Assembly (NCBI GenBank): GCA_026874595.1
Contig: CM049317.1
Coordinates: forward strand, 66,878,618-66,942,617
From: Sipunculus nudus
Lineage: Eukaryota > Annelida > Sipuncula > Golfingiida > Sipunculidae
Reading direction: 5' to 3'
DNA: 64,000 bases
Part shown: in pieces, positions 34,125 to 45,689 of the stretch
How positions within the stretch are numbered: position 1 is the stretch's first letter
Layout of the letters: each line of letters opens with the position of its first letter
Position numbers and translations under genes: made by a program
Notes under the pieces: model-generated
Database searches by the model: none
What the model was told of the DNA's origin: nothing
The model's input: only the letters and a program-made list of their open reading frames with translations

Positions 34125-37100
34125 CTGGAAGAAAAATATAAATCTGAACTACGTGCCTTTCCTTATTTGTCTTTTACTGCGTGTTGTGGAGATATTTTTA
34201 TATTTGTTTGCAATATACTGCATGGTCACTCTCATTATGTGCGAAAGTCTGCTTGTTTATGTGTCTTTTTAATGTGTGAATATTTTTTCTGACCCATTGT
34301 TCGAACCCGATTACTGAATATAAAGATATTAATGCTGATCATAGTGGATTATGCTGAAGTATATATCAAAATTTAATTTTTGTAGGGACGCTGGCTGACG
34401 TCTGCGGTATCATGTACAGTATATCTAGTATGTGCATATATGTATTTTCCTCCGTGTGTTTTAAGTCATTTTTTAAGTCCATGCGGTTTAAAAAACGATC
34501 ACTTAATAAGACTCCGTTTTCTAGGTACCTCAGCACTCGTTTAACTGACTCTGACACAAGAGTATATAGGTCACAGTGGCCTAATTTTAATTTAGTTTAA
34601 GGAATAGTTAACCAGGACGTGAAGGTAAAAATGTTAATACTTTAATATTTGCATATGAAGACGAGTGAAGCCCACAGAAAGCAGGCCAACATATGCAAAT
34701 GAATAATAATTTATTTTCCGTACTCGAAGGAAAAATCAACCATCATATTAAAACCAAATGTTATTTTTTTCAGACTCATTCATGGAACAAACTAACAAAT
34801 GAATATGGTTCTAAGAGATTTGAGCCCATTTAAGCACGAACAACGGTCCGTTGACCCACAGCTCACCCGTGAACATTTTCCAGATGCCCATACTGTAAAT
34901 GAACTTTTTTTCCATTTAAGCCAGGGATCATTCAATCACCCCTGTCATCTGCAAATCCTGCACATAATTCTTATAATATGTAAAGATTTCATAGATTTAA
35001 TGCAATACTGAACAGTTCGCAAATCAAATTCGACATGTCTGTTATATCAGGCATATATCTGACGAAATAGCTCGACTGACTTCTTTAAACCATGTATTAT
35101 CACACAGATAATACTTAGCACAAGAAACAACCTTGCCTGTATGACGGTTTGTATGATTCCTGTACACAAGCACAGCACACATTAAAGACTGCATTTGGGT
35201 AAAATCGCATAATGTTTTGATAAAATGTAAGTTACATTCACTAGAAATGGACAAAAGTGTAAGCACAACCTATATAAAAATTCACATCAACTACGGGCGG
35301 AGGTCTCAGATGCGTTTATTTCTCAGGGTCTGCTATAATTGTTGTGCAATAAATATGACGTTTATAATTGTTTATTGGAATTTAATCGAAGGTTGTCTAT
35401 TCAACATGGGACTAAACATTGAAATAAAACGTGTTTTATTTCCAACTACAATGTCGACCAGGAAGGTTAATCTGTAAACATATTAGGTTTGTCCAAACAA
35501 ACCAGGTTTGTCCATACAGAACAGGTTTGTCTAAACATAAGGTATGTCAAAAGAGATCAGGTTTGCCTAAACATATCGTGTTTCAACGGATCCGATTTTC
35601 CAAACAGATCAGGTTGGTTCAAACCGATCAGTCTTGTCCAAACAGTTCAGGCTTTTCCAAACAGTTCAGGTTTGTCCAAACAGTTCATGCTTTACCAAAC
35701 AGTTCAGGTTTGGCCCCCGCCTCTCATAGAAGTAGTTTCTAGAAAAGTGTTGAAAACAGTTGAAAATTCGAGAGTCACTTAAAAAGGACTTTAGATTGTA
35801 ATATCAGTAAGAGAGAGTAATAACTGTGTGACTTTGAAAATGCGGCAATGTCATTCATAATCGAAACTGAACTTTATGTGATCCATCAATGGTGTATGAT
35901 GACTCTGGCTTCAGTTCTTTTCAAGCATCTGCGCTCAAATTATTTGAGCAAAACCGAATCCATGACCTTGCAAAATGCATCAAGGTCATCCATATTCGAC
36001 CTTTACCTAGCCTATCATGAGATGCATTGTTGATGTGGTTTTGGTGACTTAATTGGGCTAGATTTTTTGTCAGGTTAATGCGTTTACATTATTTAAAAAA
36101 ATAGCATATGTGACTTTGAAAAATCCGTCAAGGTAAACAATATTCAAATCTGACATAGCCACTCATAAACAAAATGATTGGTGGGAGTTCGGCGACTGTG
36201 GCTAGAATTCTTTTAAAGTTATTGCGCGTACATCATTTCAGCAAACTCGTATTTGTGGCTTAAAAAAATGCGTCATGCGCATCCATCTTTGAACCTAACT
36301 TATCCTAACATGTTATGTGCCAATGGTATAAGTATGCATAGAGACTGTGTGCCAACTTGTTTTAAAGTTTTTGGACGGACTGGCGCCGACCTTATCAGTC
36401 TGGTTTTAGGTCATACGTCATCATAGACCAAGAGATTAGAATAAAAATGTATTGACAGAAGAAACGGACACCTACCGTTCTTAAAGTTATCGTTGGGACG
36501 AGTTGTAACCGGCCGAAGTTTACCAGGACCACTTGTTCTTGTACCGTTTTTCATTTCAGAATAAACAATTACGCCAACTGCAATCGCGGTCACAACCAAT
36601 GCACAGATTGCCCACAAAACAGTGAGACATCGTCGGTGCCTTAATGAGAGAAAACAAACTCAATTAGGGCCGAAATAAGAGAGAAAATATCTTCATTAGG
36701 AAAGAAGTGAGAGAAGTAAAAAATCATTCAGGGCCTAAATGAGAGAGGACATCTTTACAGCATACACGCAAAGAGGACAAACATGCGCAGGACTTATGTA
36801 AGAGGACACATATTCACTCAGGGACTACATGAGAGACGATTAGTTCACTCTGTTTCTGCTGGAGAGGAGAAAAAATCAGCGTCCAAGTAAGAGGAGACAG
36901 AGCCGGGGCCTAATGAGAAAATTTAACCAATCAAGACAGACCCTGAGACAGGGTCAGTTTATAGAGGTAAGGACATACATTTGGGTAAATGGGGACGTTA
37001 TATAGCCTGTTTGAAAGAAGATAACAATCTATGTCTACTAAGAGGATAATTCAGAGAAGACAAAACAGTCCTACATGAGTATAGGTCTAAATGAGTATAG

Positions 37101-37956
37101 GGAAACAGAGCAAAGGCCTGTATGAGAATAGGGAAAACAGAGTAAAGGATTGTATGAGAATAGGGAAAACAGAGTAAAGGCCTGTATGAGAATAGGGAAA
37201 ACAGAGTAAAGGCCTGTATGACAATTAATAGGGAAAACAGAGAAAATGCCTGTATGACAATTAATAGGAAAACAGAGTCAAAGCCTGTATGGGGATAGGG
37301 AAAACACAGTCAAGGCCTGTATTAGGATAGAAAAAACGGAGTTAAGGTCAGAATAAGAAGGCTAAGCCAGGGTCAAAGTCAAAATGAGATAAAAAAAAAA
37401 CATGAGCAGCAGTGTTATATTATAGTATTTAATATTCTCTAATTCTCTAACAATGTGTTCTAAAGTATTCGTGCCTTTTGTCCATTTTTGGATCACCCGA
37501 AACACACCAAACATAACGGACCACTCATTTAAATAAGAAAAATGGCTACCTTTGATAAATTATCATCTGTAGAATGTGTCCATGTAGAATTGTGTCATTA
37601 CTTTGTAAAATAAAAGTAAACGACAGTGTTTGTACATCAAAATAGCGATTCAAGTGATCACCTTGATAGTAACTTTATTTCATACCATTAGATATAATAT
37701 TGCATATATATATTTAACAGCTGATTATTTATCGACTTGTGTTACTTTTTTGGCGTCAGATTATTAGTTGAGTGTTTCGTGGTGTGTCGTTATAGGTACC
37801 CAAACCACCGATGTCTTTGGTGTTACGAGCGACCGGCCCCCATATATTACATCCTGCATGCGTATTATGAGTTTGTGATAAAAGTTTAACCGTATTGGTT
37901 CACTTTAAAAAGCGTACGTCCTTGAAATAAAATCCCTACCTTACGTTCGTAGCCAT
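32764..37956 (-). CDS. Membrane-anchored flavin amine oxidase, copy A
   Basis: Three exons on the minus strand: 37956-37940 (17 nt), 36639-36476, 34124-32764; 1542 nt, 513 residues. Junction phases are 2 and 1. The start ATG lies in a strong ACCATGG context. Residues 1-10 are short and basic (MATNVRHRRC); about 11-32 form one hydrophobic helix; a Thr/Pro linker follows; the flavin amine oxidase domain runs from about 62 to the end with the dinucleotide-binding GAGMSG (68-73), EAADRIGGR, GAHWVQG, VSLGVLQ, and the C-terminal FAD motif FFSGEATSEKYFGY. Polyamine oxidases oxidise polyamines with FAD and release hydrogen peroxide; closest resemblance from memory is the plant-type (maize) enzyme. 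A basic N-terminus before the helix predicts a type II protein with the enzyme outside the cytosol. The flavin-contact lysine appears to be Val339. Confidence 0.85.
34125..36475 (-). other. Copy A intron 2
   Basis: A 2351-bp intron with GTAGGT donor and TTCTTCCAG acceptor. It contains the 19-bp minisatellite at 35.47-35.71 kb. Diverged repeats from about 35.83 to 36.40 kb share CAAGGTCATCCATATTCGAC / CAAGGTAAACAATATTCAAA words. No other exon recognised. Confidence 0.65.
35465..35712. repeat. 19-bp minisatellite
   Basis: About 13 units of CAGGTTTGTCCAAACAGTT and variants. The right-hand units are most alike (CCAAACAGTTCAGGTTTGTC); the left ones are more diverged. Each unit holds an imperfect dyad, GTTTGTCCAAAC. 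Open frames across it are by-products. Confidence 0.85.
36476..36639 (-). CDS. Copy A exon 2: signal anchor and linker
   Basis: 164 nt between acceptor TCATTAAG and donor GTAGGT, phases 2 and 1. It encodes HRRC, a hydrophobic segment (LTVLWAICALVVTAIAVGVI) and a Thr/Pro-rich linker (GKLRPVTTRPNDNFKN). The matching exon of copy B has the same layout and phases, which independently supports the call. Confidence 0.8.
37060..37350. repeat. 32-bp minisatellite in copy A intron 1
   Basis: Units of the type AGTAAAGGCCTGTATGAGAA.TAGGGAAAACAG recur with a 32-bp period (37141, 37173, 37205), with longer variants (ACAATTAATAG insert) after them. More diverged AATGAGAG-type relatives extend left to about 36.66 kb. 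Confidence 0.85.
37940..37956 (-). CDS. Copy A exon 1: 17-nt coding start
   Basis: Encodes MATNV plus two bases of an Arg codon, in the context GACCATGGCT, followed by the donor GTAGGG. Its 17-nt length and phase 2 match the first coding exon of copy B exactly, the main reason for trusting such a short exon. Confidence 0.7.
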
Positions 37957-38910
37957 GGTCAAATTCAGTTATAGCTAACCCTCACCCAATCCGACTCCGA
38001 GTACTGGACTTAACACCGAACGAAAAGAGCTCCCGTCAGTCTCGCCGGAAAATAAACACTATATGTCCGCGTGTATGCGTATGAAAAGAGGTCACTGTTT
38101 GTGTGTTACCGAGTGCCGATCTAACAGTTGTAATTAACGAGATGAAAAAGAACACATTAGGCCAACTCAACGAAGCTGGGCTAAGAGAAAGCAGCGCATG
38201 ATCAGCTGTCACCTCAATATTTTTAAATATATATAGGTGGTATATGTGTATATTAGGCTACACAGGTGAGATAATTGTTAATGGATCGCCGCCCGTAATT
38301 TACGAGGAACCTTTTTTCGTTAATGAGCATAGAATCTCCGTTATAAAACATTGTAATGTTCATATGCATCATTTATTTATATAAATTAGCGCACGTCTCT
38401 TTCTAGCAAATTGGGTCGTGTATATACACACTGACACTTATTTTGTCTGTACCAGTAAATTCAAATGGAAGAAAATCAATATTCGCCGAATCGTCCCATA
38501 TTCATTGTTCCAGAGTGGGCCAGTCGAAAAATGAAAGTGGGACAGGCAAAGTTGATTTCCTTTTTTTGGCACTGCTTGTTAATAGCAGACATGCATGCTA
38601 GGTCAATTAGCCACAGAGTGAGGAACAAAGTGTTGGTAGATGCCACTCAAATTTTACTTTCAAGGTAATTTTCCAAGTCAACCCGAAAGATGGAAGAAAA
38701 AAGGGAGATTTCTGTATTTTGAGGGCGGTGTTGGTTAGTAGCAGGCATCCATGCTAGACCACACCGTCACAAAGTGATGAAAGTGGTTGCAAACATGCAA
38801 AGTCATATGCAAAATAAAAAAAATAAAATAAAAATGGACTAGAATGGGTATAGTTTTACTCCTTAAAAACAAAGTATAGTCGGTACCTCTACATTAAAGT
38901 TACAAAAGTG
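37957..38910. other. Upstream region of copy A
   Basis: 5' UTR and promoter of the minus-strand gene should lie here. I see no unambiguous TATA box; candidates are weak. No other gene is recognised from 38.1 to 38.9 kb. Confidence 0.35.
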
Positions 38911-38914
38911 GTCC

Positions 38915-40345
38915 GAAACATGACGCTCAGCTGAATTTGACATACAGGTGATGCATAAAGGTGATCAATGTTATTAACAATATGAAAAATAGATAGAATG
39001 ACTTCTAGAGTGCTCGAAATCAGGCGATTTGTCCATAGGCCTTAGAAGTTAGGACACAGCGACCTTATTTGGATTTCCGAACTCCCTAAATGCTAGGTTC
39101 TAAGTCCAACTGCTACAATATAAGTCCATCCAACATATCTGGTGCTAAATGCTCACAGAGTAATGGTCAGAATGACCTTATTTTTCGTTTCTAAGAAGAT
39201 TTTACAGGGCCCTCCCTGGATATTCATTAAATTAGAAGTTTCTAAACTAACTCTTAACTTTTGTGCTCGTCTGAGAATTAGGGAGCTAAATTAGTTCTGT
39301 CACATAGCTCACAGAATATAGTCACAGTAACCTTATTTTGTTGTCCAAGGAGACACTACAATCACCTTTCAGGATTCAGCAATTAAAATTATGGCCTTGT
39401 CTGACTTTCTCTCGCTCAAAATTAGATTTCTGCTCGTACCACAAAGAATAAAGGGCATCATGAGCTAATCTCAGGTTTTGAAGGAGATTTGCCCGAGACC
39501 TCTTTGAATATTAAAAATGAAGGTTCTAGGTCCAACCGTGATGATTTGTGCCCATCTGCCTTTCAAAGTGTTAAAATCATGTTTTTTGTCCGCATAGTGC
39601 TCAGGATATCCATCATGGTGACATAATTTCAAGATCCAAAGGAGAATTGCCAAGAACCTCCTTGGATTTTACAATAAAATGTCCTAGGTCCAACAGTTAA
39701 GATTAATGCTAATGCATTTGACATTTAGGGTGTTCAAATGACGTCTTTTTCCTATGGCTCGCAGAATATAAAACACAGTGAACTAATTTGATGTTTCCAT
39801 TGCATATTTGCCAAGGACCTCCTTGAATGTTACATTAGAAGATTCTAGGAGCTTTCCCTAGGAGATTTGCCAAGAATCTCTCTGGATGTTGCGTTAGAAG
39901 ATTCTAGGCGTAACACATAATTTTTGCCCATCTGTCATTCAGGGTGCTCATAGGACATTTTTTCCTATAGGTCGAATAATATAGTTCACATTGACCTAAT
40001 CTCATATATCCAAGTACATTATCCCAGGACCTCCGTGAATCTTACTTAAGAAGATGCTATGCCTAATGGATACAATTTGAGCTCCATCTGACTGTCTAGG
40101 TGCTCAAAATCATGTTTACGGTCCATAGGGCGCAGAATATAAATCCCTATGACCTAATTTCGAGTTTCCAAGGGGTTTTGCCAAGGACCTATCTCGATGT
40201 ACAGTTAGACGTTTCTAGGTCTAACGAATACTTTTTGTGCTCTGTTAACGGACGGCCGGCCGGACGGACGGACGCCCAAACGGACGCCGAACAAAGGGTG
40301 ATCGCTATAGCTCAGGTGAATTACAGTCAGAGGAGCTTTAAAACG
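38915..40345. repeat. Dispersed ~1.4-kb element with CTCAGCTGAA end
   Basis: Starts with CGCTCAGCTGAATTT and ends with ACGGACGG runs followed by GATCGCTATAGCTCAGGTGA. Inside are about eight diverged units of about 150 bp built on GTTAGAAG.TTCTAGG, ATTTG.CCAAGGACCTCC and CACAGTGACCT. Same family as 45.69-47.22 kb. Non-coding. Confidence 0.7.
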
Positions 40346-40779
40346 TAACAGACATTAAAATGGCTGCCAAAATAGCTGCAATAATGACAAATAATCTATT
40401 ATTACATATTAGCCATCAAATATATTTTTACATATGTTCCTTTAGTGTACCATTGTGAGTTTTGTGAGTTTGAATAGGGTTATTAGTCGGTGTCATTTAA
40501 CACCAACACAAGCTGTTCAGTCACCCAAGTAAATACTGGATGAATCCACGCAAATCTGAAGAGAATTATGTCAATACGACGGAGAAACTACATACCGCCA
40601 TGCCAGCACCGGGGCAAGGATAATCCAATATGGCAGCCAATATACCCTAAAAATGTGGTAAAAGCAGATACTTCCATTATATATGGATGGTCAAATGTGT
40701 TAGTGTCAATTTGCATACATTATTTTGTGAAAAAAAAATATCTGTATAAAGGAAATATAATCAACAAGCAAATGCGTGC

Positions 40780-41160
40780 ATATTATGTCACCCACTTCCG
40801 CCTCTTGGTGTCATTCATGCTTGCCATATCAATTTTCGCCTGGAGATGTCTCCGCATGTCATAGAGGCTGTGTTTTAGTTTTCATGATGCCCGAAGATAT
40901 CTCAACCTGTCGTATTTATATATCTAATAAGAACAAAATATATTTTTTTGTTAAGGAGCATAGGAGAAGAAATTTTCAGACATGGAGTCCAGAAACAATT
41001 CAACCAAAGAATGCATGAGAGCAATCAGTGACCAAAATTTGAATGAAATCGGATAATATTTAGGAAAATTATCGCAAGGAAACGAAAACCTGAAGGATGG
41101 ACAGACTGACAGACAAACGGACAGACAAAGAGACAGACGAACCAAAACCAATGTCCCCCG
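40780..41160. repeat. Dispersed element, copy 1
   Basis: The series GCATGAGAGCAATCA, TTGAATGAAATCGGATAATA, TTATCGCA.GGAAACGAAAAC and GACAGACAAACGGACAGACA recurs in order at 62.5-62.7 and 63.1-63.3 kb. It ends near GTTCCGAGGAAGCGGG. Confidence 0.65.
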
Positions 41161-41329
41161 TTCCGAGGAAGCGGGTTTTACAAACGGTTATAGAGATGAT
41201 TCCCGGGGAAAGAAATATAAGATTGCATCCTGTCAGTATTTTTTTTAACTGGGGTATGATTTTCATATGACAATTCATTGTTCATATAGGAACTTCTCAG
41301 CATGAAACCAGCACCGCACACGTGAATAA

Positions 41330-43265
41330 TACTCCCGTCTTATATCTTGTCACCTCTGACAATGCGTGATTTTGCTGAGAACTAAATTCAAATGAGAAAC
41401 TATTGATTTATATTTATATTGAGTTTCATGATCATCCTTATGAATTTTAAGTCATCAGGGAACCATAAAAGTCTGGTGACCTCTGCCCTCATTAAATATG
41501 CATAGGTTTAGCCGGGTTTCGAACATAGGCAATACTGGTTTATAATTGTGTTTGGTTTCATCAAATTCCATCATATTCCTTAAGTTATCACGGTGACACC
41601 ATAGAGCAGCCCTGTGACATCAGACTTCATTGAATAAGCGTGGATTTTGCCTATAATCAAACTCGGTCGAGTTAATCTATTGGCAAATAGTTATGGTGGG
41701 TTCCGTGAAAATACCCCAAAGTCCCGGTAAGTTATCGCGGCGACACTAAAAGTTTACGGACAGACGGTGGGAAACCATAAAACGTCCCGTTATAGACGGG
41801 CGTATAATTGAATGTTTGGAAAAAGTATTTTGAGTTACATTAAGCATGTCCACGTCCCTGGCGCAACCCAAAGTGCAATGAATATTAATGAGTATAAAGT
41901 ATAATGAATATATATTCTTCATGCAAATCAACCTTTTTTTAAGGGTATCAGACAAAATTATGCGGCGTGGACCCCCCATTCCTCCCCCCTCCCCCCCCCC
42001 CTTTGCTAAAGCTTGGATCCACCCCTGAATTGGAGTGCTAGTCCGAGTCCAGGCAACCCGAGTCAAGAGTCAGAGTCCTTCAAGTTGGAGTCAAAACCTG
42101 TCCTGATCGAGTCAGAGTCATACGGAATCAGAGTACAAGTCCGAATCGAATACAAGTCTCCTTATTATAAGAAATAAAAACAGGGAAATTTAGATTATCA
42201 GTTGTGCTTTTATTTTAATTTTTTTACACAGGCTTTTTACATAAATGTGTTATTACAGGTATCTCCTGATGAAGAGTTTGTCAGTGATAGATATAGCTAT
42301 TTTTGTAATGTCCTGTTAATAGCTCGCACATGTATATAAGCCTCCTTGGTATTTTGAAGGAATTCTCCTTTTCAACTATACTCGAGATTGAGTGGGCCTG
42401 ATTTCTCGAGTCCTTATCTCCGAGTCTGAGTCCATGTCAGAGTCCCTAGTAACGTGGACTCTGTAAACACAAATGTAGGTCTATTTAACAGATTTAATTT
42501 AAGAATCATATTCATCACAGACATTTCGAACTTGCTCGCATCCCGTTGTTATTAAATGCTTGCACAGATTGCTTGATTAGATTGTTACTGAGAAATAATC
42601 GCACATGTTTGTTAACAAGAGCAACACAAATGGAGCATAACACGCCCGATGCATACGTGTGACCTCTGACCTCATTAAATATGGGTGAATTTGCTTGGAA
42701 TGTAATTCGGGTGAGAAACTGTATTGGTTAATACTCATCATGCCTTATATGAAAATTCTCGGCGTTGCCACCAAAGTATGGCGACCTCTGACCTACCTAA
42801 TGCGCATGAATTTTGATGAGAATTTAATTGAGGTTAGAAACTGTCGGTAAATATGTATAATTATTTTAATAAAAATTCATAGGATTTATTGGGTTAGTTT
42901 CCAAAAATGTGCGGAGACCTCTGACCTCATTAAATGTGCAAGGATTTTGCTGGAAATCGACCTAAGGCGATATTTTATTTTTATCATATCTGTTCAGTTT
43001 TATCAAAATCCATCTTATTCCACTTAAGTTAACGCGGCGACACCAAGAAGTAGCCTAGTGCCTTCTGACTTTATTAAATGTGCACGGATAATGCCTATTA
43101 TCAAACCCGGGCGAGATAATCTATTAGTAATTAGCAAGGGTGAGTTTAGTGAGATCCATCAAAGCCCTGATAAATTATCGCGGCGACACTAAAAAGTTCA
43201 CGGACGGACGGACAGACGGACGGACGGTGGGTATACCATAATACGTCCCTTTATTGACGGGAGTA
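41330..43265. repeat. GACCTCTGACC repeat region with a nested GAGTC-rich insert
   Basis: GTGACCTCTGACCTCATTAA-type units occur at about 41.46, 42.66, 42.78 and 42.91 kb. TTATCGCGGCGACAC precedes a GACGGACGG run at both 41.73 and 43.17 kb. Between them, 41.97-42.01 kb has C-runs and GGATCCACCCCTG, and 42.03-42.46 kb is rich in GAGTC/GAGTCCGAGT words. No gene. Confidence 0.6.
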
Positions 43266-43557
43266 TAAAAAATGTCATGTCAAATTGTCTCTGGTGGTAT
43301 CTTCGTCACGCCATTCATATACAGCCGTCACATGGGGACTGATTCTCTCCTCCAATGGTACTTAGGTAACAGCCGCAAACAGGATCGACCGATATTGGAA
43401 ATATATGTCACGCTGAAGACTGGACTGAAATCATTTTGATACAGAAAAGATCTAGAATATCAGCAGAGGTTGATTAAAGCCCTCAGGCAAAATAGTGTTT
43501 ATGGGTGATTACCTTTGAAGGATATCTGTTCTCACATGCATGTATATCTGTACATAT

Positions 43558-44443
43558 TGTTACGGAACCAAATATCAACAGATCACGTAGTCGTGACGAG
43601 CATAAATTTTGTTATGGAGATAAAAAAAAATCAGATGCTATAACACTAGGCTGCGTGAAATATCTAGGAGAATGAATAAAGAAGCCGGTGGTTTTTTGTT
43701 AACAAATAATTATTATTTATTCTTAAAACAACCCTAACATTACAATACACTAAATCAATACAATTACACAGTACAACAGTACAACAGCAAATCAATGCAA
43801 TTTCACATTATAATAAATAAAATGTACAGTACCTGGATACCACCACTGTCACAGCGACAAAAAGTCCTTCAAAGCATATAATCCAGATGAACAGATCACA
43901 TAAATCTACTCAGAGAATAACAGTCCAGTCAATCAAAAAATCAATTTGTTGTAATCCAAAAGTGAAGTTCGGGTAGTGATCTAAAAGGCAAACTGAAGAC
44001 TAATTAAAATACGTTACAAAGTCGGAGAAGATCTATAACTGCCGCAATTATCGGAAAAGGTCCAAAAACTGACACACACTCTTCTGTGTCCGCTGGAATA
44101 TTTCTCTCCTCCCTCTCCCGGCTCTAAATCACAGCCCCTTATTTATAACTTTTCACCTCAAGCCGAGAACTTTCCATTTCTAGAAAAATCCAAAGAACCC
44201 AACAATACACACGTCACAGGAAATATCTAAAACAAAGAACGCGGAGTTTCTACATGTCAGGGTTCACACGTGGGCCTGCCCGGCTCGGCCAGGCGAGAAA
44301 GTCCCAGACTAGCATGACCGCTGTGTATACACGTCAGACCCCACGCGTGGGCCAGGCCAGCCCGCCTGTTTCCCATGGCAACGGGCAATGCTAGCGCCGC
44401 ACATAAAAGACTGCTGCATACAAAAAAAGAAACATCTGTAACA
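43558..44443 (-). mobile_element. Probable solo LTR
   Basis: The ends TGTTAC and GTAACA form a perfect inverted pair, and ATAT flanks both sides as a possible target duplication. Read on the minus strand it has a GC-rich left part, a TATA-like TTATAAATAAGG at about 44.15 kb and an AATAAA about 430 bases later, the order expected of U3-R-U5. Length 886 bp. No internal retroelement genes lie alongside, so it looks like a solo LTR. Confidence 0.55.
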
Positions 44444-44699
44444 ATATGTCTCTTGTTCAAGTTATAAATTTGAATTAGACAGGTATGTAGTATCTTAGCT
44501 AGTCTGGAAACTTCAGTGAAACAGATCTTTATGATGATAAACACTCTGTAAGGAATTAAATGTAAAATGAAAAGTCTTTAGCAACACTGGAGGACACGAC
44601 GAACCTTTCTTTAAACTTTAACAAGATTCCCCAAGAAGTAAAATATGTGTTTAATTCATTTTTTATTTGCTGCTTGCAAAGCAAAAATGTTAAAAAAAA

Positions 44700-45300
44700 G
44701 GGACGAAAATTCATAAAAATATGAAACTGCAGGTGGCAGTTACAGATCATCAAGACAATAAATGACAGCGTATTTCATAATGATCTGTTTTGTGGTTCCC
44801 GGGAAGCTTCGAAGGTTTTTCTATTATTCGCTGTAATCTTAAAAATAGGTCAATCTTAAAACGTTGATACATATCTGAAATGAAAAATGAAGTTCCTCTT
44901 TTGATGATTACTTTTTGAGATATCCCGCTAATAAGGCCAAATATGGAAATGTCGATAAACTTTTTAAAATTCAGAAATAGTAAGTTGCGCCCCAAAACTC
45001 GTGCAGCAGTTATAGATCATCAGGGCCAATTAGCATATTATGTATGATATTAATCTACCCAGTGGTCCCCGAGAAAAAAGTTTAATTTATTTTTCTATAC
45101 TTAGCCCTGTAGCGTTGATAAGTAGGTCAAGGTAACCCCTCTCCGAATTTGACCGAGATTTTGTTAAAATGCATCTGCACTAAACAAAAAATCCCCCGGT
45201 GTATCCTTTTGAGATATCCCGATAACAAGGTAAAAGTTAACGGACGTCGGACGGACGGACGGCTTGGGTGATGACAATAGCTTATTAGACTGTATAGGGT
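44700..45300. repeat. Diverged tandem repeat ending in GGACGGACGG
   Basis: Two blocks start with GCAGTTACAGATCATCAAGA / GCAGTTATAGATCATCAGGG and share TTTTGAGATATCCCG. The second ends in GGACGGACGGACGG and GGTGATGACAATAGCTTATT. Same general type as the other GGACGG-tailed families. Confidence 0.55.
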
Positions 45301-45689
45301 GGGGGCTAAAAAAGCAAAAGTACAAAGCAACATATATGAGTAACTTTTCAAAGATCGCTAAAAAAAGGCTTTAAATGTGACAATACTGGGAAAACAAGAA
45401 TACGTCGATTTAAAGCTGTATTATTTGAAACTCAGGCTAAAATGGACTCGGCGGTGTTCTTAATCACACTCACATATGCTGATTATTTGTCAAGTTGTAA
45501 AACAGCTGTGTTATTATGTCAGACGGTACCTTATACCTAGGACGACAAAAAAAAAAAACATATCCATGACCAACGTTTATTCTTCTTTGTAACATAACTA
45601 AATCAAGAACAAGAACCTTGTATTTTTTTCCCATTTTCAATCGGTATATGATTTCATTTCTGTTTGAAAACAAGTGGTCCATGAGCCAT

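Noticed and set aside
35431-35782. Two overlapping ~100-codon frames
   Set aside because: They read through the 19-bp minisatellite; the repeated KQ/VQT patterns come from the DNA repeat.
42250-42290. CCTGATGAAG as a hammerhead ribozyme core
   Set aside because: No GAAA box or matching stems at the right distance.
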